DNA of 62,160 nucleotides from an uncultured Oscillospiraceae bacterium (GTDB taxonomy: Bacteria; Bacillota; Clostridia; Oscillospirales; Ruminococcaceae), in the NCBI GenBank assembly GCA_934444765.1, contig CAKSDC010000011.1, positions 1 to 62,160 of the forward strand. Reading direction: 5' to 3'. Both the position numbers and the translations under genes were made by a program. How positions within the stretch are numbered: position 1 is the first letter of the stretch; the number at the start of each line of letters is the position of its first letter. Under the pieces are notes generated by a model. It worked only from the letters and a program-made list of their open reading frames with translations, searched no databases and was not told where the DNA came from. Below, piece by piece: positions 26,864 to 35,722 of this stretch.

Positions 26864-27643
26864 ATGAAGTTTTATAGCTTTGGAAATCCTGAAAAGCCTG
26901 TAATCATATTAATATCTGGCACGTGCTGTCATTGGAAGAGTTCTTTTAAAGAGGTGATACCACTACTAAAAGAGAGTTTCTACGTGGTGTGTGTTTCTTA
27001 CGACGGCTTTGACGAAACTGAGAATACTGTATTCACTACTATGTTAAACCAAACCCAAAAGATAGAACGCTACATAAAAGAACACTTTAACGGAAAGATA
27101 TTCGCTTGTTATGGGTGTTCTTTGGGAGGCTCTATAGTAGGCTTGCTAATCCATAGAAGAGTTATACACATGGAACATGGTATATTAGGCAGTTCCGACT
27201 TAGACCAAGGCGGAATACTCACTGGAAACGTGCTATCTAAAATGGTATGCACTATGGTATACCCGATATATCAAACTGGAAGACTACCCAACTATATGAA
27301 AAATAGAATATATAAAAATGAAAACGGCGAATACATGAAAAAGATGGTTTCTATGATGGGGTTAGGTGAGGATAGACAGATAGATATGTCTTTCGTTAAG
27401 CCTGAAAGTATTAGAAATCAATTCCTATCCGACTATATTACTCCACTACCACTAAATATAGACGTTGCTGGTACTATGGTACATTGCTTTTATGCCACCA
27501 AAATGGGTGCTAAGTATCTAATTAGGTATCGAAAGCACTTTAAAAATCCTGACATAGTATACCATAATCTACAACATGAAGAACTATTAGTATGCTATCC
27601 CGAAAAGTGGGCAAGCGAAGTTAGACGTTGTTGTAACGTATAG
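26864..27643 (+). CDS. Alpha/beta-hydrolase fold protein
   Basis: The product is about 259 residues from ATG 26864, chosen for AGGAAG 7 bp upstream; an ATG at 26846 overlaps the previous stop without a good site. It begins with an alpha/beta-hydrolase strand-turn (VIILISGTCCHWKSSF) and has the nucleophile elbow YGCSLGGS with Ser at the centre. The later FYATKMGAKYLIRY region and HNLQHEELLVCYPEKW could provide the His. It may be a hydrolase or acyltransferase. It ends the operon before a hairpin that mainly serves the convergent gene. Confidence 0.7.
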   Translation: MKFYSFGNPEKPVIILISGTCCHWKSSFKEVIPLLKESFYVVCVSYDGFDETENTVFTTMLNQTQKIERYIKEHFNGKIFACYGCSLGGSIVGLLIHRRVIHMEHGILGSSDLDQGGILTGNVLSKMVCTMVYPIYQTGRLPNYMKNRIYKNENGEYMKKMVSMMGLGEDRQIDMSFVKPESIRNQFLSDYITPLPLNIDVAGTMVHCFYATKMGAKYLIRYRKHFKNPDIVYHNLQHEELLVCYPEKWASEVRRCCNV

Positions 27644-27647
27644 ATAG

Positions 27648-27679
27648 TAAAAATTCCCCCACCTAAAGAGTGGGGGAAT
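27648..27679 (-). terminator. Terminator of the dockerin protease gene, hairpin like IS605 ends (copy C)
   Basis: ATTCCCCCAC (27653-27662) and GTGGGGGAAT (27670-27679) form a perfect 10-bp stem. On the minus strand it runs straight into TTTTT, a good terminator for the gene ending at 27694. The core CCCCCACCTAAAGAG-TGGGGGA is the same as the element-end hairpin at 964-986, less one G, so it may be a domesticated element end. Confidence 0.8.
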
Positions 27680-27693
27680 ATACTTTAGATATA

Positions 27694-29604
27694 CTATTCT
27701 GTAGTATTAGGAGTGATACTTATAGTATAAGCACCGTCTTTTAGTTCGCCAATGGATATGGTAACGTTAGGATTGATACTTTCGTTTTCGTCGTCGTCGT
27801 ACCAAGCAAAGCCAGAAGTAGAACCGTCTATGGTATCGCCAGTCTTGAAACTTTCTCCACCGTCGTTTACTAACCTAATAAGTCTAATACCGTCGTCATC
27901 ATAGTTGGTAAACTCTGAACCGTTTTGATACTTTAGGTAAGTCCACCAAGGGTCTACATACTTGTCGGCCTTTATGTGGAATATTCTAACGCCGTCGTCC
28001 ACGTATACGAGGTTATTATTATTCTCTTTAGTGGTGTATTCTAATATGAAGTATTCCGAGAAGTAGTCTTCGTCCAAATCGCCACAAGGGATTATTACAC
28101 AGTTGCCCTTGTCAGTTTGGGAGTTGTATAGTGTATAGGTTTGACTGTCGTTAGAGTTGTAGACTTGTACTTGGTCTTGTCTGTACCAACCGAGCATCAG
28201 TTTAGAGAACGCTCCTAAGTCGGAATATGCGTCAGCGTCCATGAGTTCGTAACCTGCATTACCTTTCATAGCGTCCATATTGTTACTGTAGTATAGGTAG
28301 TAGTCAGGAAGTCCGAAACAGTGACCGAGTTCATGTGAGTACGAACTGTTGAAGCCAGTAACGTTGTCAGGAGTTAAATTTCCTGTTATGATGTGTCCTA
28401 CTTGTACGCCGTCCACCTTGTAGTCATAGTCGTAGAAACCACCACAACAAGGCCACCAGTAGTCATTCTCAGCGGTAGCAGGAACGGTAAATAGTGAAGC
28501 GTCTATTAGTCCGTCGCCGTCGGCATCAAAAGTGCTGAAGTCTGTAGTATCGTCAAAAGCCTCTAAGCATTCCTTAACGAGTGAGGCTTTGTCGTCGTTG
28601 TAGTACGAAATGGAGTTTTTAGCGGTATAAGAGAACACCTTACCTTTTAGGTTAAAGCAACCTTTAGAGGCTCTGTTATAGAAAGCCTTTATAGTTTCAA
28701 AAGGATAGTAACCTGAGGTATCGTCAGCGTCCCCGAACACTACGTTTTCCACCTCTTCGGTAGTCATCTTGTTGGTGTAGGTACAGTCTGGGAAGTCTAT
28801 GTAGAATACTACCAAGTTGCCGTCCCCTTGAGAAGGTAGTGAACCTTCTATTTGACTGATAGGAGCAGTAATAAAGTCGCTATCGCCTTGATAGTCGTCG
28901 TCCTTGTTATCGTCTTTTGGGTTGTCGTGGTCGTCCTTGTGGTCGTCGTCCTTGTCATCTTTTGGATAGAGTAGAATGGTCTTTAACTGACATAGGTCTG
29001 CTACGTTTACGGTTCCGTCTGAGTTTACGTCTGCCGTTTCGGAGATAGTCACTTCGACGTTCAAACCGAGTAGGTGGCGTTTTAATACTAACACGTCAGC
29101 GGTGGAGATAGTACCGTCTAAGTTTACGTCCCCTAAAAGGTATGGCACGTCTACCGTTGGGGTATCTGGAACGGTTGGAACTCCGTCCATAGTTATATTT
29201 AAAGTATCGATAGATAGGTCTTTAGTAGCACCTTCCGAACTATCCCAAACGAAGTAGTTGCTAACTTGAACGTACATAGTAGTGCCACCGTTAGTATTTT
29301 GAATATCCAAACTGCCAGTACCGTTTTCGTCAAGACCGTTACCCATAGACCAATAGTCCGCACCAGTTACGTTTCCGTCCTTATCCAAAAAGTAGTACGA
29401 ACCGCCCACACCAGCGTTAGGCGTACCCTGTATGTTGATAGTGATATCGTTGATATTTTCAACGTTAAAAGTCCAAGGTTCATTGGAAGTACTATCTGTA
29501 GTAGTATCTTCGGCATATATTGGACTACTTATTGGTAGTATAGCATACGTAGAAATCATAGCTAAACTTAATACGAAAGCTCTAAGTCTTTTTTTGAAGT
29601 TCAT
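27694..29604 (-). CDS. Secreted dockerin-containing M6-like zinc metalloprotease
   Basis: The 636-residue protein has a signal peptide (about 1-31), an N-terminal beta-rich domain (about 40-145), and two type I dockerin repeats (about 155-213) with calcium loops GDVNLDGTISTADV and ADVNSDGTVNVADL. An extremely acidic Asp/Lys linker (about 216-245) leads to a catalytic domain of the immune-inhibitor-A/M6 kind: HELGHCFGLPDYY gives zinc ligands H424 and H428 and catalytic E425. The dockerin implies docking to a cohesin scaffold on a cellulosome- or amylosome-like complex. Dockerins are usually C-terminal, so the internal position is unusual. The gene has its own promoter and terminator. Confidence 0.85.
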   Translation of the reverse strand: MNFKKRLRAFVLSLAMISTYAILPISSPIYAEDTTTDSTSNEPWTFNVENINDITINIQGTPNAGVGGSYYFLDKDGNVTGADYWSMGNGLDENGTGSLDIQNTNGGTTMYVQVSNYFVWDSSEGATKDLSIDTLNITMDGVPTVPDTPTVDVPYLLGDVNLDGTISTADVLVLKRHLLGLNVEVTISETADVNSDGTVNVADLCQLKTILLYPKDDKDDDHKDDHDNPKDDNKDDDYQGDSDFITAPISQIEGSLPSQGDGNLVVFYIDFPDCTYTNKMTTEEVENVVFGDADDTSGYYPFETIKAFYNRASKGCFNLKGKVFSYTAKNSISYYNDDKASLVKECLEAFDDTTDFSTFDADGDGLIDASLFTVPATAENDYWWPCCGGFYDYDYKVDGVQVGHIITGNLTPDNVTGFNSSYSHELGHCFGLPDYYLYYSNNMDAMKGNAGYELMDADAYSDLGAFSKLMLGWYRQDQVQVYNSNDSQTYTLYNSQTDKGNCVIIPCGDLDEDYFSEYFILEYTTKENNNNLVYVDDGVRIFHIKADKYVDPWWTYLKYQNGSEFTNYDDDGIRLIRLVNDGGESFKTGDTIDGSTSGFAWYDDDENESINPNVTISIGELKDGAYTISITPNTTE

Positions 29605-29635
29605 GTTGAAACCCCTCCTAAAATCATATACTTAG

Positions 29636-29664
29636 ATACTATCATATATCATACTAAAAGTCAA
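29636..29664 (-). promoter_or_regulatory. Promoter of the dockerin protease gene
   Basis: On the minus strand TTGACT (29659-29664) and TAGTAT (29636-29641) are 17 bp apart. GGAGGGG precedes the ATG at 29604. Confidence 0.7.
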
Positions 29665-29697
29665 TATATCTGTTACAAGTTACTAATAGCTAAGTCT

Positions 29698-29734
29698 AAA
29701 AATATCCCATATCTAAATTAATAGGTATGGGATA
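29698..29734 (-). terminator. Terminator of fbp
   Basis: TATCCCATA (29703-29711) and TATGGGATA (29726-29734) form a 9-bp stem, followed on the minus strand by a T-rich tail (TATTTTT). Confidence 0.8.
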
Positions 29735-29744
29735 ACTTTTAATA

Positions 29745-31673
29745 CTAATAGTGTTCTTTAATCGTACCGTTTCGGTATGCTTTAAGAAGTTCTTTAAGGT
29801 CTTCTATCTTGTTAGCTATATCTATACCCTTATCGGTATCGGATACGTTTATACGCTTTTTCATCTGTTCCACCACGTACACTTTAGGAGTGTGTTCGCT
29901 TTCGTTAGCTATAAAAGGTTGGTGTTCTGCTAAACTTAGACTATGGGAGTCGTATATTAGAGTATAGCCAGCTATTCCAGTAGCTTTTTGATACGCTTTA
30001 GAGATACCACCGTCTATTACGAACAGTTTTCCGTTAGCCTTGATAGGGCTTTCACCATTCTTAATCTTTACAGGAACGTGACCGTTAATGATGTGTCCTT
30101 TTTCTACGTCTATGTTGAACATCTTTAGTATATTACAACATACTTCTGGACTTTCTGAGAACGTATAGTAACTGTTGTAGTTTTCCTTATGTAACGAAGT
30201 ATCGTCTATATAGTATCGTTCAAAGAATGCCATCTTATCTTTTCCGTATAGTGGCGACTTAGAACCACACCATAGATACCACATGAAGTCTTTAGCGTAC
30301 GTACCGTTTTCAGTCTTGCGTGAAAAGTACGCTTCGTTTATTAGACCGTCTATTCTGTCCAATAGAGGCTTACCGCTGTACTGTTTGCCGTCTATGGTGA
30401 TACTCTGTAATTCACCGTTACTGTCCATAGGAATGCAACCGTGGAATAGCAAGTTATTATTACACACCTTGTACATCGAACTATGTGAAAATAGATACTT
30501 CATATGAGTGTGTAACTTCTCATTATGGAAGAATGAGTTAGATATTACCGTCATAAGAGTTTCCTCTTGTTGTGACAACTTTAGAGGTTCGTTAGGGTCT
30601 ACAGTAGGGAAGTACTCATCTTTAAGAGTGTATACCGTACCGCCTACGTTTATAGTATGGTTGCTAAAGTCCACTCTACTGAATAGGTCACGGTTTGACA
30701 TCTGCCACTCTGGGTGTGCCTGAATAAGTTGTCCTTCCAACTTTAACTGAATAATAGTAATAGCTTTGTGCATCTTAGCTACTAACTTAGCGTCTACTGG
30801 GTCGTAGACGTTGTCATCGAATATGTTCGGATAGTATAGTGTACAAGGGTCATCTTTATATACTTCATTAGCGAATACGGATAACGCTCTAAGGTTTATG
30901 CCGTAGCCGTCTTCAAGAACGTCAAAGTTATTGTATCGCATGGAAATTCTAATAACGTTGGACATGAGTGCAAGGTTTCCTGATACTGCACCTATCCATG
31001 ATATATCGTGATTGCCCCATTGAATATCCACGTCATGCCTACTCATAAGTTCATCGATAATAACGTCAGCTCTTGGACCTCTATCAAAGATATCGCCTAT
31101 TATGTGAATCTTATCTATAGCCAACGACTGTATCAACTTACATAGGGCGACTATAAAGTTTTCGCTGATATCGGTATCTATAATAGAACTTATAATCTCT
31201 CTGTAGTAGAAGTCTTTGTTTATATCGTCGGTTACGTTTAGTAGTTCGTCTAATATGTACACAAAGTCTTGTTGAGTACGTTTTCTAATACGTGAACGTG
31301 TATACTTAGCCGAAATGGTTTCACAGACTAATATTAGTCTGTATATAGTAAGACGTTTCCATTCATCGTCTATTAGATTAAGACTTTCTAAGCGTTTAAT
31401 CTCTTTTTCGGGATAGTATATCAAGTTAGCTAAACTCTCACGGTCGGAACTGTTTACGGTTTTAGATAGTACTAAATCCATCTTCTTTTTAATCATACCA
31501 GAGGCACTCTTTAGCATATGTAAAAAAGCCTCATACTCTCCGTGAAGGTCGCTAAAAAAACACTCTGTACCTTTTGGCAGACTACGTATTGCCGAAAGGT
31601 TTATAATTTCGATAGCTACACTGTCTATGTTGGGATACTCTTTAGATAGTAGCTTTAAATATTTTTCGTCCAT
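29745..31673 (-). CDS. fbp: Fructose-1,6-bisphosphatase class III (Firmicutes type)
   Basis: The product is 642 residues from ATG 31673, preceded by TAGGAG at 8 bp; the frame extends upstream to 31727 without a site. CFFSDLHGEYEAF, HIIGDIFDRGPRADVI, IQWGNHDISWIGA and GHIINGHVPVKIKNGE are the metallophosphoesterase motifs of the class III enzyme, with DxH, GDxxDRG, GNHD and GH ligands. It hydrolyses fructose-1,6-bisphosphate in gluconeogenesis. It lies 72 bp after ptsI on the same strand, with a strong hairpin in the gap, so it can be co-transcribed with the fru/pts genes at a reduced level or separately. Confidence 0.93.
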   Translation of the reverse strand: MDEKYLKLLSKEYPNIDSVAIEIINLSAIRSLPKGTECFFSDLHGEYEAFLHMLKSASGMIKKKMDLVLSKTVNSSDRESLANLIYYPEKEIKRLESLNLIDDEWKRLTIYRLILVCETISAKYTRSRIRKRTQQDFVYILDELLNVTDDINKDFYYREIISSIIDTDISENFIVALCKLIQSLAIDKIHIIGDIFDRGPRADVIIDELMSRHDVDIQWGNHDISWIGAVSGNLALMSNVIRISMRYNNFDVLEDGYGINLRALSVFANEVYKDDPCTLYYPNIFDDNVYDPVDAKLVAKMHKAITIIQLKLEGQLIQAHPEWQMSNRDLFSRVDFSNHTINVGGTVYTLKDEYFPTVDPNEPLKLSQQEETLMTVISNSFFHNEKLHTHMKYLFSHSSMYKVCNNNLLFHGCIPMDSNGELQSITIDGKQYSGKPLLDRIDGLINEAYFSRKTENGTYAKDFMWYLWCGSKSPLYGKDKMAFFERYYIDDTSLHKENYNSYYTFSESPEVCCNILKMFNIDVEKGHIINGHVPVKIKNGESPIKANGKLFVIDGGISKAYQKATGIAGYTLIYDSHSLSLAEHQPFIANESEHTPKVYVVEQMKKRINVSDTDKGIDIANKIEDLKELLKAYRNGTIKEHY

Positions 31674-31700
31674 AGCAGATACTCCTAAAATATAGCAATA

Positions 31701-31728
31701 TGTGGATATAGTAGATGCTATATCCACA
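31701..31728 (-). promoter_or_regulatory. Perfect hairpin between ptsI and fbp
   Basis: TGTGGATATAG and CTATATCCACA form an 11-bp perfect stem with a 6-nt loop. The following minus-strand sequence is T-rich but has no uninterrupted run. It probably attenuates read-through from ptsI into fbp or marks a processing site. Confidence 0.6.
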
Positions 31729-31745
31729 CATTAATTATAACACAC

Positions 31746-33380
31746 TTACTTGGATAAATCAACACTTCTTATAGCCTTTCTAACCTTTAGTACAAAGTTA
31801 GGGGATACTGAAAGTTCATCTATACCCATTTTTAAGAAAGTTTCGGTTAGGGTAGTATCCGAGGCTAACTCTCCACAGATACCAATCCAGATGTTATTCT
31901 TATGAGCGTTAATGGTAGCCATTTCGATAAGTCTAAGAATAGCCTCATGGTGAGTATCACAGAAACTCTCCACGTTAGCGTTCTGTCTGTCACAAGCTAA
32001 GGTATATTGAGTTAAGTCGTTAGTACCTACGCTGAAGAAGTCTACCATAGGTGCGAGCCTATCGCTAATGATAGCGGACGCAGGAGTTTCTATCATAATG
32101 CCGAGTTGTGTAGAGTTGGAGTACTCTATACCTTTAGAAGATAGTTCTTGTTTAACCTCTTGACATATAGCAAGAATGCTTTCAAGTTCCTTAACACTGG
32201 TAATCATTGGGAACATGATGCCTAAGTTTCCGTATACAGAGGCACGATATAACGCTCTAAGTTGAGTTTTAAACACTTCAGGACGTGTTAAGCATATTCT
32301 AATAGCACGGTAGCCTAAAGCAGGATTTTCCTCTCTATCAAGATTAAAGTAGTCTACTTTCTTATCTGCACCGATATCTAAGGTTCTAATGATTACTCTC
32401 TTACCGTCCATGCCTTGTAGTACCGACTTATAAGCCTCAAACTGTTGGTCTTCGGTAGGGTAGTCACTACTTTCTAAGTATAAAAATTCACTCCTAAATA
32501 GACCTATACCGTTAGCATCGTTAAGTAGTACCGATTTAACGTCTTTAGGACTGCCTATATTAGCGTATAGTTTAACCTTAGTGCCGTCTAAAGTGATATC
32601 TTCTTTACCCTTTAGTAGTTGAAGCCTCTGTCTATCCTGTTGGTCTGCAAGCATCTTAGAATGATATTCTTTAGTAGTTTCATCGTTTGGATTTAAGTAT
32701 ACTTTACCTGAGTAACCGTCTACTATAGCGTGGTCGCCGTCTTTGATAGCGTCTAAGAACTGTCGTCCTACGCCTATTACTGCTGGAATGTTCATACTTC
32801 TGGCAAGTATGGAAGTATGCGAATTAGAAGAGCCGTAAGCCGTTACGAATGCAAGAACCCTATCCTTATCCAATAGTACGGTTTCACTTGGAGCTAAGTC
32901 GTCGGCACATACTATAACCTTTTCGTTAGAGTTGCTATCGTTACCGCCTTCATCCATAAGGTTAGATATTAGTCTGTTGGAAATATCCTTAATATCTATG
33001 GCTCTTTCCTTCATGTAGTCGTCGTCCATAGAACTGAACATATTAGAAAAAGTTTCGGCAGTCACTGATACGGCATACTCAGCGTTTACCTTTTGGGACT
33101 CTATAGTATCTACTATAGATTGGTTATAGTCCTCATCGTCGAGTAGTAGTAGGTGGATTTGGAATATTTGAGCATTTTCCTCTCCAACGTCCTTTAAAGC
33201 CTTTTCGTAAATCTGTTGTAGTTGAGCCATAGAGCTTTCTTTAGCCTTAGTAACTCTTAGTATTTCGTTTTCTACATCTGTAATGGTAGTCTTAGTAATA
33301 GTAAGTTTTTGGCGTTTAAACACTTTAATATTTCCTATAGCTATAGCACCGTATACGCCTTTTCCAGTATATTCAGTCAT
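31746..33380 (-). CDS. ptsI: PTS enzyme I (phosphoenolpyruvate-protein phosphotransferase)
   Basis: The 544-residue protein is of normal length for enzyme I. The N-terminal domain holds the phosphorylated His in SSNSHTSILARSMNIPAV. The C-terminal PEP-binding barrel has GIGLFRSEFLYL, the R-x-x-x-x-D-x-G-A-D-K block (IIRTLDIGADKKVDYF), ALGYRAIRICL, and the Cys-containing IWIGICGELASD. It takes phosphate from PEP and passes it to HPr, encoded 85 bp upstream in the same operon. Confidence 0.96.
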   Translation of the reverse strand: MTEYTGKGVYGAIAIGNIKVFKRQKLTITKTTITDVENEILRVTKAKESSMAQLQQIYEKALKDVGEENAQIFQIHLLLLDDEDYNQSIVDTIESQKVNAEYAVSVTAETFSNMFSSMDDDYMKERAIDIKDISNRLISNLMDEGGNDSNSNEKVIVCADDLAPSETVLLDKDRVLAFVTAYGSSNSHTSILARSMNIPAVIGVGRQFLDAIKDGDHAIVDGYSGKVYLNPNDETTKEYHSKMLADQQDRQRLQLLKGKEDITLDGTKVKLYANIGSPKDVKSVLLNDANGIGLFRSEFLYLESSDYPTEDQQFEAYKSVLQGMDGKRVIIRTLDIGADKKVDYFNLDREENPALGYRAIRICLTRPEVFKTQLRALYRASVYGNLGIMFPMITSVKELESILAICQEVKQELSSKGIEYSNSTQLGIMIETPASAIISDRLAPMVDFFSVGTNDLTQYTLACDRQNANVESFCDTHHEAILRLIEMATINAHKNNIWIGICGELASDTTLTETFLKMGIDELSVSPNFVLKVRKAIRSVDLSK

Positions 33381-33465
33381 AATAGAACCTCCTTAGTCTT
33401 TTAAAACACCGTACAACAGGCTAACTGCTGTACGGTATATAGCATATCGTTTAGTGTAAAATCTA

Positions 33466-33732
33466 CTATTCGCCGAAGCCGTTTTGGAACATCTCCACAG
33501 CCTTGTTTAGAGCTTCCTGTTCGTTTTCGCCGTCGCATACTATCTCTACAGAAGTACCGCTTTTGATACCTGCTGACATAATCTGCATAATAGCAGTGGC
33601 TTTGATATCCTTGCCGTTAGCCTTTAAAGTTACGTTGCAACCCTTGAACTTTTTCATTTCGGCTGCTAATAGACCTGCTGGACGCATATGAAGTCCTTGT
33701 GCATTTACTACTGTTACTGTTTGTGATAACAT
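33466..33732 (-). CDS. ptsH: Phosphocarrier protein HPr, lacking the regulatory Ser46
   Basis: The product is 88 residues from ATG 33732, which has AAGGAG 9 bp upstream; the TTG at 33741 is too close to it. The phosphorylated His15 lies in QGLHMRPAG. In Gram-positive HPr the site of HPr kinase is Ser46 in K-S-I-M-G-V-M-S. Here the aligned sequence is TAIMQIMS, with Ala at that position. This HPr should therefore work in sugar transport but not in Ser46-dependent CcpA catabolite repression, in the manner of FruB-type or other specialised HPr proteins. Confidence 0.92.
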   Translation of the reverse strand: MLSQTVTVVNAQGLHMRPAGLLAAEMKKFKGCNVTLKANGKDIKATAIMQIMSAGIKSGTSVEIVCDGENEQEALNKAVEMFQNGFGE

Positions 33733-33787
33733 AAAAAACAACTCCTTAAGTTTAAATTTAAATATTTTTAGTATATAACTTATTATA

Positions 33788-35704
33788 CTACTTAACTACG
33801 TCTTTTTTTAGGACTGCAAGTAGTAACATTCCAATTAGAGAACCTATCACTAAGGATAGTAAGTATAAAGGCCAATTTCCTACTACGGCGAATACGAATA
33901 TTCCACCATGAGGTGCCATTAATGTACAGTTAAAAGCCATTGAAAGTCCACCAGATACCATAGCACCTACTAAGCAAGCAGGAATTACTCTTAATGGGTC
34001 AGACGCTGCATAAGGTATAGCACCTTCGGTTACGAAACTTAAACCCATAATGTAGTTTACTGGACCGTTTTTGATTTCGTCTTCTGTCCACTTCTTTTTG
34101 AAGAATGTAGTCGATAGTGCTATAGCTATAGGTGGTACCATACCGCCTATCATAACGGCAGCCATGATATCGTAGTTTCCTGAAGCTATTGCAGCAGTTC
34201 CGAATACGTAAGCTGCCTTATTGAATGGACCACCCATATCTATGGACATCATTCCACCTAATACGCAACCTAATACTATCTTACTGCTACCACCCATGGT
34301 GTTTAATAGGTTGGTTAAACCATTGTTTATTAGTCCCATAAATGGATTTATTGCACACATTACTATAGCTATTAATCCCAAACCTGCTAATGGATATATC
34401 AGTACAGGTTTGATACCTTCTAAAGACTTTGGTAGACCGTTACATAGCTTTTCTACACCAAGCATTAGATATCCACCTACGAAGCCCGCAAATAGAGCTC
34501 CTAAAAATCCTGATGGAACGTCTCCGCCAATGTTAGCGAATGTAGAACCTAAAGTGGCTAAGTATCCACCGACTAAACCGACTAAAAATCCTGGACGGTC
34601 TGCTATAGACTTTCCTATATAACCTGCTAATACTGGTATCATAAAGCTGAACGCATAACCGCCGATGTTCTTAAAGAAACTTGCTACTGCTGTATGAGTA
34701 CCAAAGTTTGCATCTTGAGGCGCACCCATTAAAGAGTCTATCAAGAACGCTAACGCTATGAATATACCACCTGCTACCGTGAAAGGTAACATATTAGATA
34801 CACCGTTCATTAAGTGCTTGTATAACTGTCTTCCTAAACTTTCGTCGTTAGTGGAAGAACTCTCTGTTACTGCACCACTATGATGATATATTGGAGCATC
34901 TCCCGAAACTATTCGATTAATCAATTCTTCAGGAATTTTGATACCGTCGGAAACTTTAGTGCTTATAACCTTTTTGCCATTAAAACGAGCCATTTCTACG
35001 GTCTTGTCGGCTGCTACTATGATGCCGTCGCAGTGTTCTATTTCGTCCTTAGTTAGGACGTTTTTAGCACCGCCTGAACCGTTAGTTTCTACTTTGATAG
35101 ATATTCCTAACTTTTTACCAGTCTTTTCAAGAGCTTCGGCAGCCATGTAGGTATGAGCGATACCAGTAGGACAGGCTGTAACGGCTAACACTCTATAACC
35201 ACTTTCGTTAGAGGCTTGTGGTTGTGGTTTAGGTTCGTCTGGAAACTTCTCTCTTTCCATATCGTCTATTATCTTCAAAAATTCGTCTTTGCTCGTAGCT
35301 GAAAGAAGTCTTTCTCTAAAGTCTTCGTCCATTAGAATGGTCATCAGTCTTGATAGTACTTCTAAGTGAACGTCGCCACCGTCATTAGGAGCGGCTATCA
35401 TGAATAGTAGGTTAGAAGGTTCGTCGTCTAAAGCCTCATAGTCTACACCGTTTGGAACGGTCATAGCAGCTAACGAAGGTTGTAGTACTGCGATACTCTT
35501 AGCGTGAGGTATAGCAATACCTTCTCCAACTGCTGTAGAACCCATTTCTTCTCTTGCAAGAATGCCTTCTTTATACTTTTCTCTATCGGCTATCTTTCCA
35601 CCCTTTACTTGTAAGTCTACTAACATATTGATAGCGTCTGCTTTATCTTTAGGTGAGCCGTTTAATAGTATACTCTCTTTGCTAAGTAGGTCAACGATTC
35701 TCAT
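33788..35704 (-). CDS. fruA: Fructose-type PTS permease, fused EIIA-EIIB-EIIC
   Basis: The 638-residue protein has three domains in order: EIIA (1-150) with the phospho-His H67 in GIAIPHAKS; EIIB (about 170-265) with the phospho-Cys C178 in TACPTGIAHTYMAAEAL; and a membrane EIIC (about 300-638) with HLMNGVSNMLPFTVAGG and GMMSIDMGGPFNKAAY. This is the standard FruA layout. It imports fructose as fructose-1-phosphate. fruK directly upstream and ptsH and ptsI directly downstream agree. Confidence 0.95.
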   Translation of the reverse strand: MRIVDLLSKESILLNGSPKDKADAINMLVDLQVKGGKIADREKYKEGILAREEMGSTAVGEGIAIPHAKSIAVLQPSLAAMTVPNGVDYEALDDEPSNLLFMIAAPNDGGDVHLEVLSRLMTILMDEDFRERLLSATSKDEFLKIIDDMEREKFPDEPKPQPQASNESGYRVLAVTACPTGIAHTYMAAEALEKTGKKLGISIKVETNGSGGAKNVLTKDEIEHCDGIIVAADKTVEMARFNGKKVISTKVSDGIKIPEELINRIVSGDAPIYHHSGAVTESSSTNDESLGRQLYKHLMNGVSNMLPFTVAGGIFIALAFLIDSLMGAPQDANFGTHTAVASFFKNIGGYAFSFMIPVLAGYIGKSIADRPGFLVGLVGGYLATLGSTFANIGGDVPSGFLGALFAGFVGGYLMLGVEKLCNGLPKSLEGIKPVLIYPLAGLGLIAIVMCAINPFMGLINNGLTNLLNTMGGSSKIVLGCVLGGMMSIDMGGPFNKAAYVFGTAAIASGNYDIMAAVMIGGMVPPIAIALSTTFFKKKWTEDEIKNGPVNYIMGLSFVTEGAIPYAASDPLRVIPACLVGAMVSGGLSMAFNCTLMAPHGGIFVFAVVGNWPLYLLSLVIGSLIGMLLLAVLKKDVVK

Positions 35705-35722
35705 ATATATGCCTCCTTTGTA

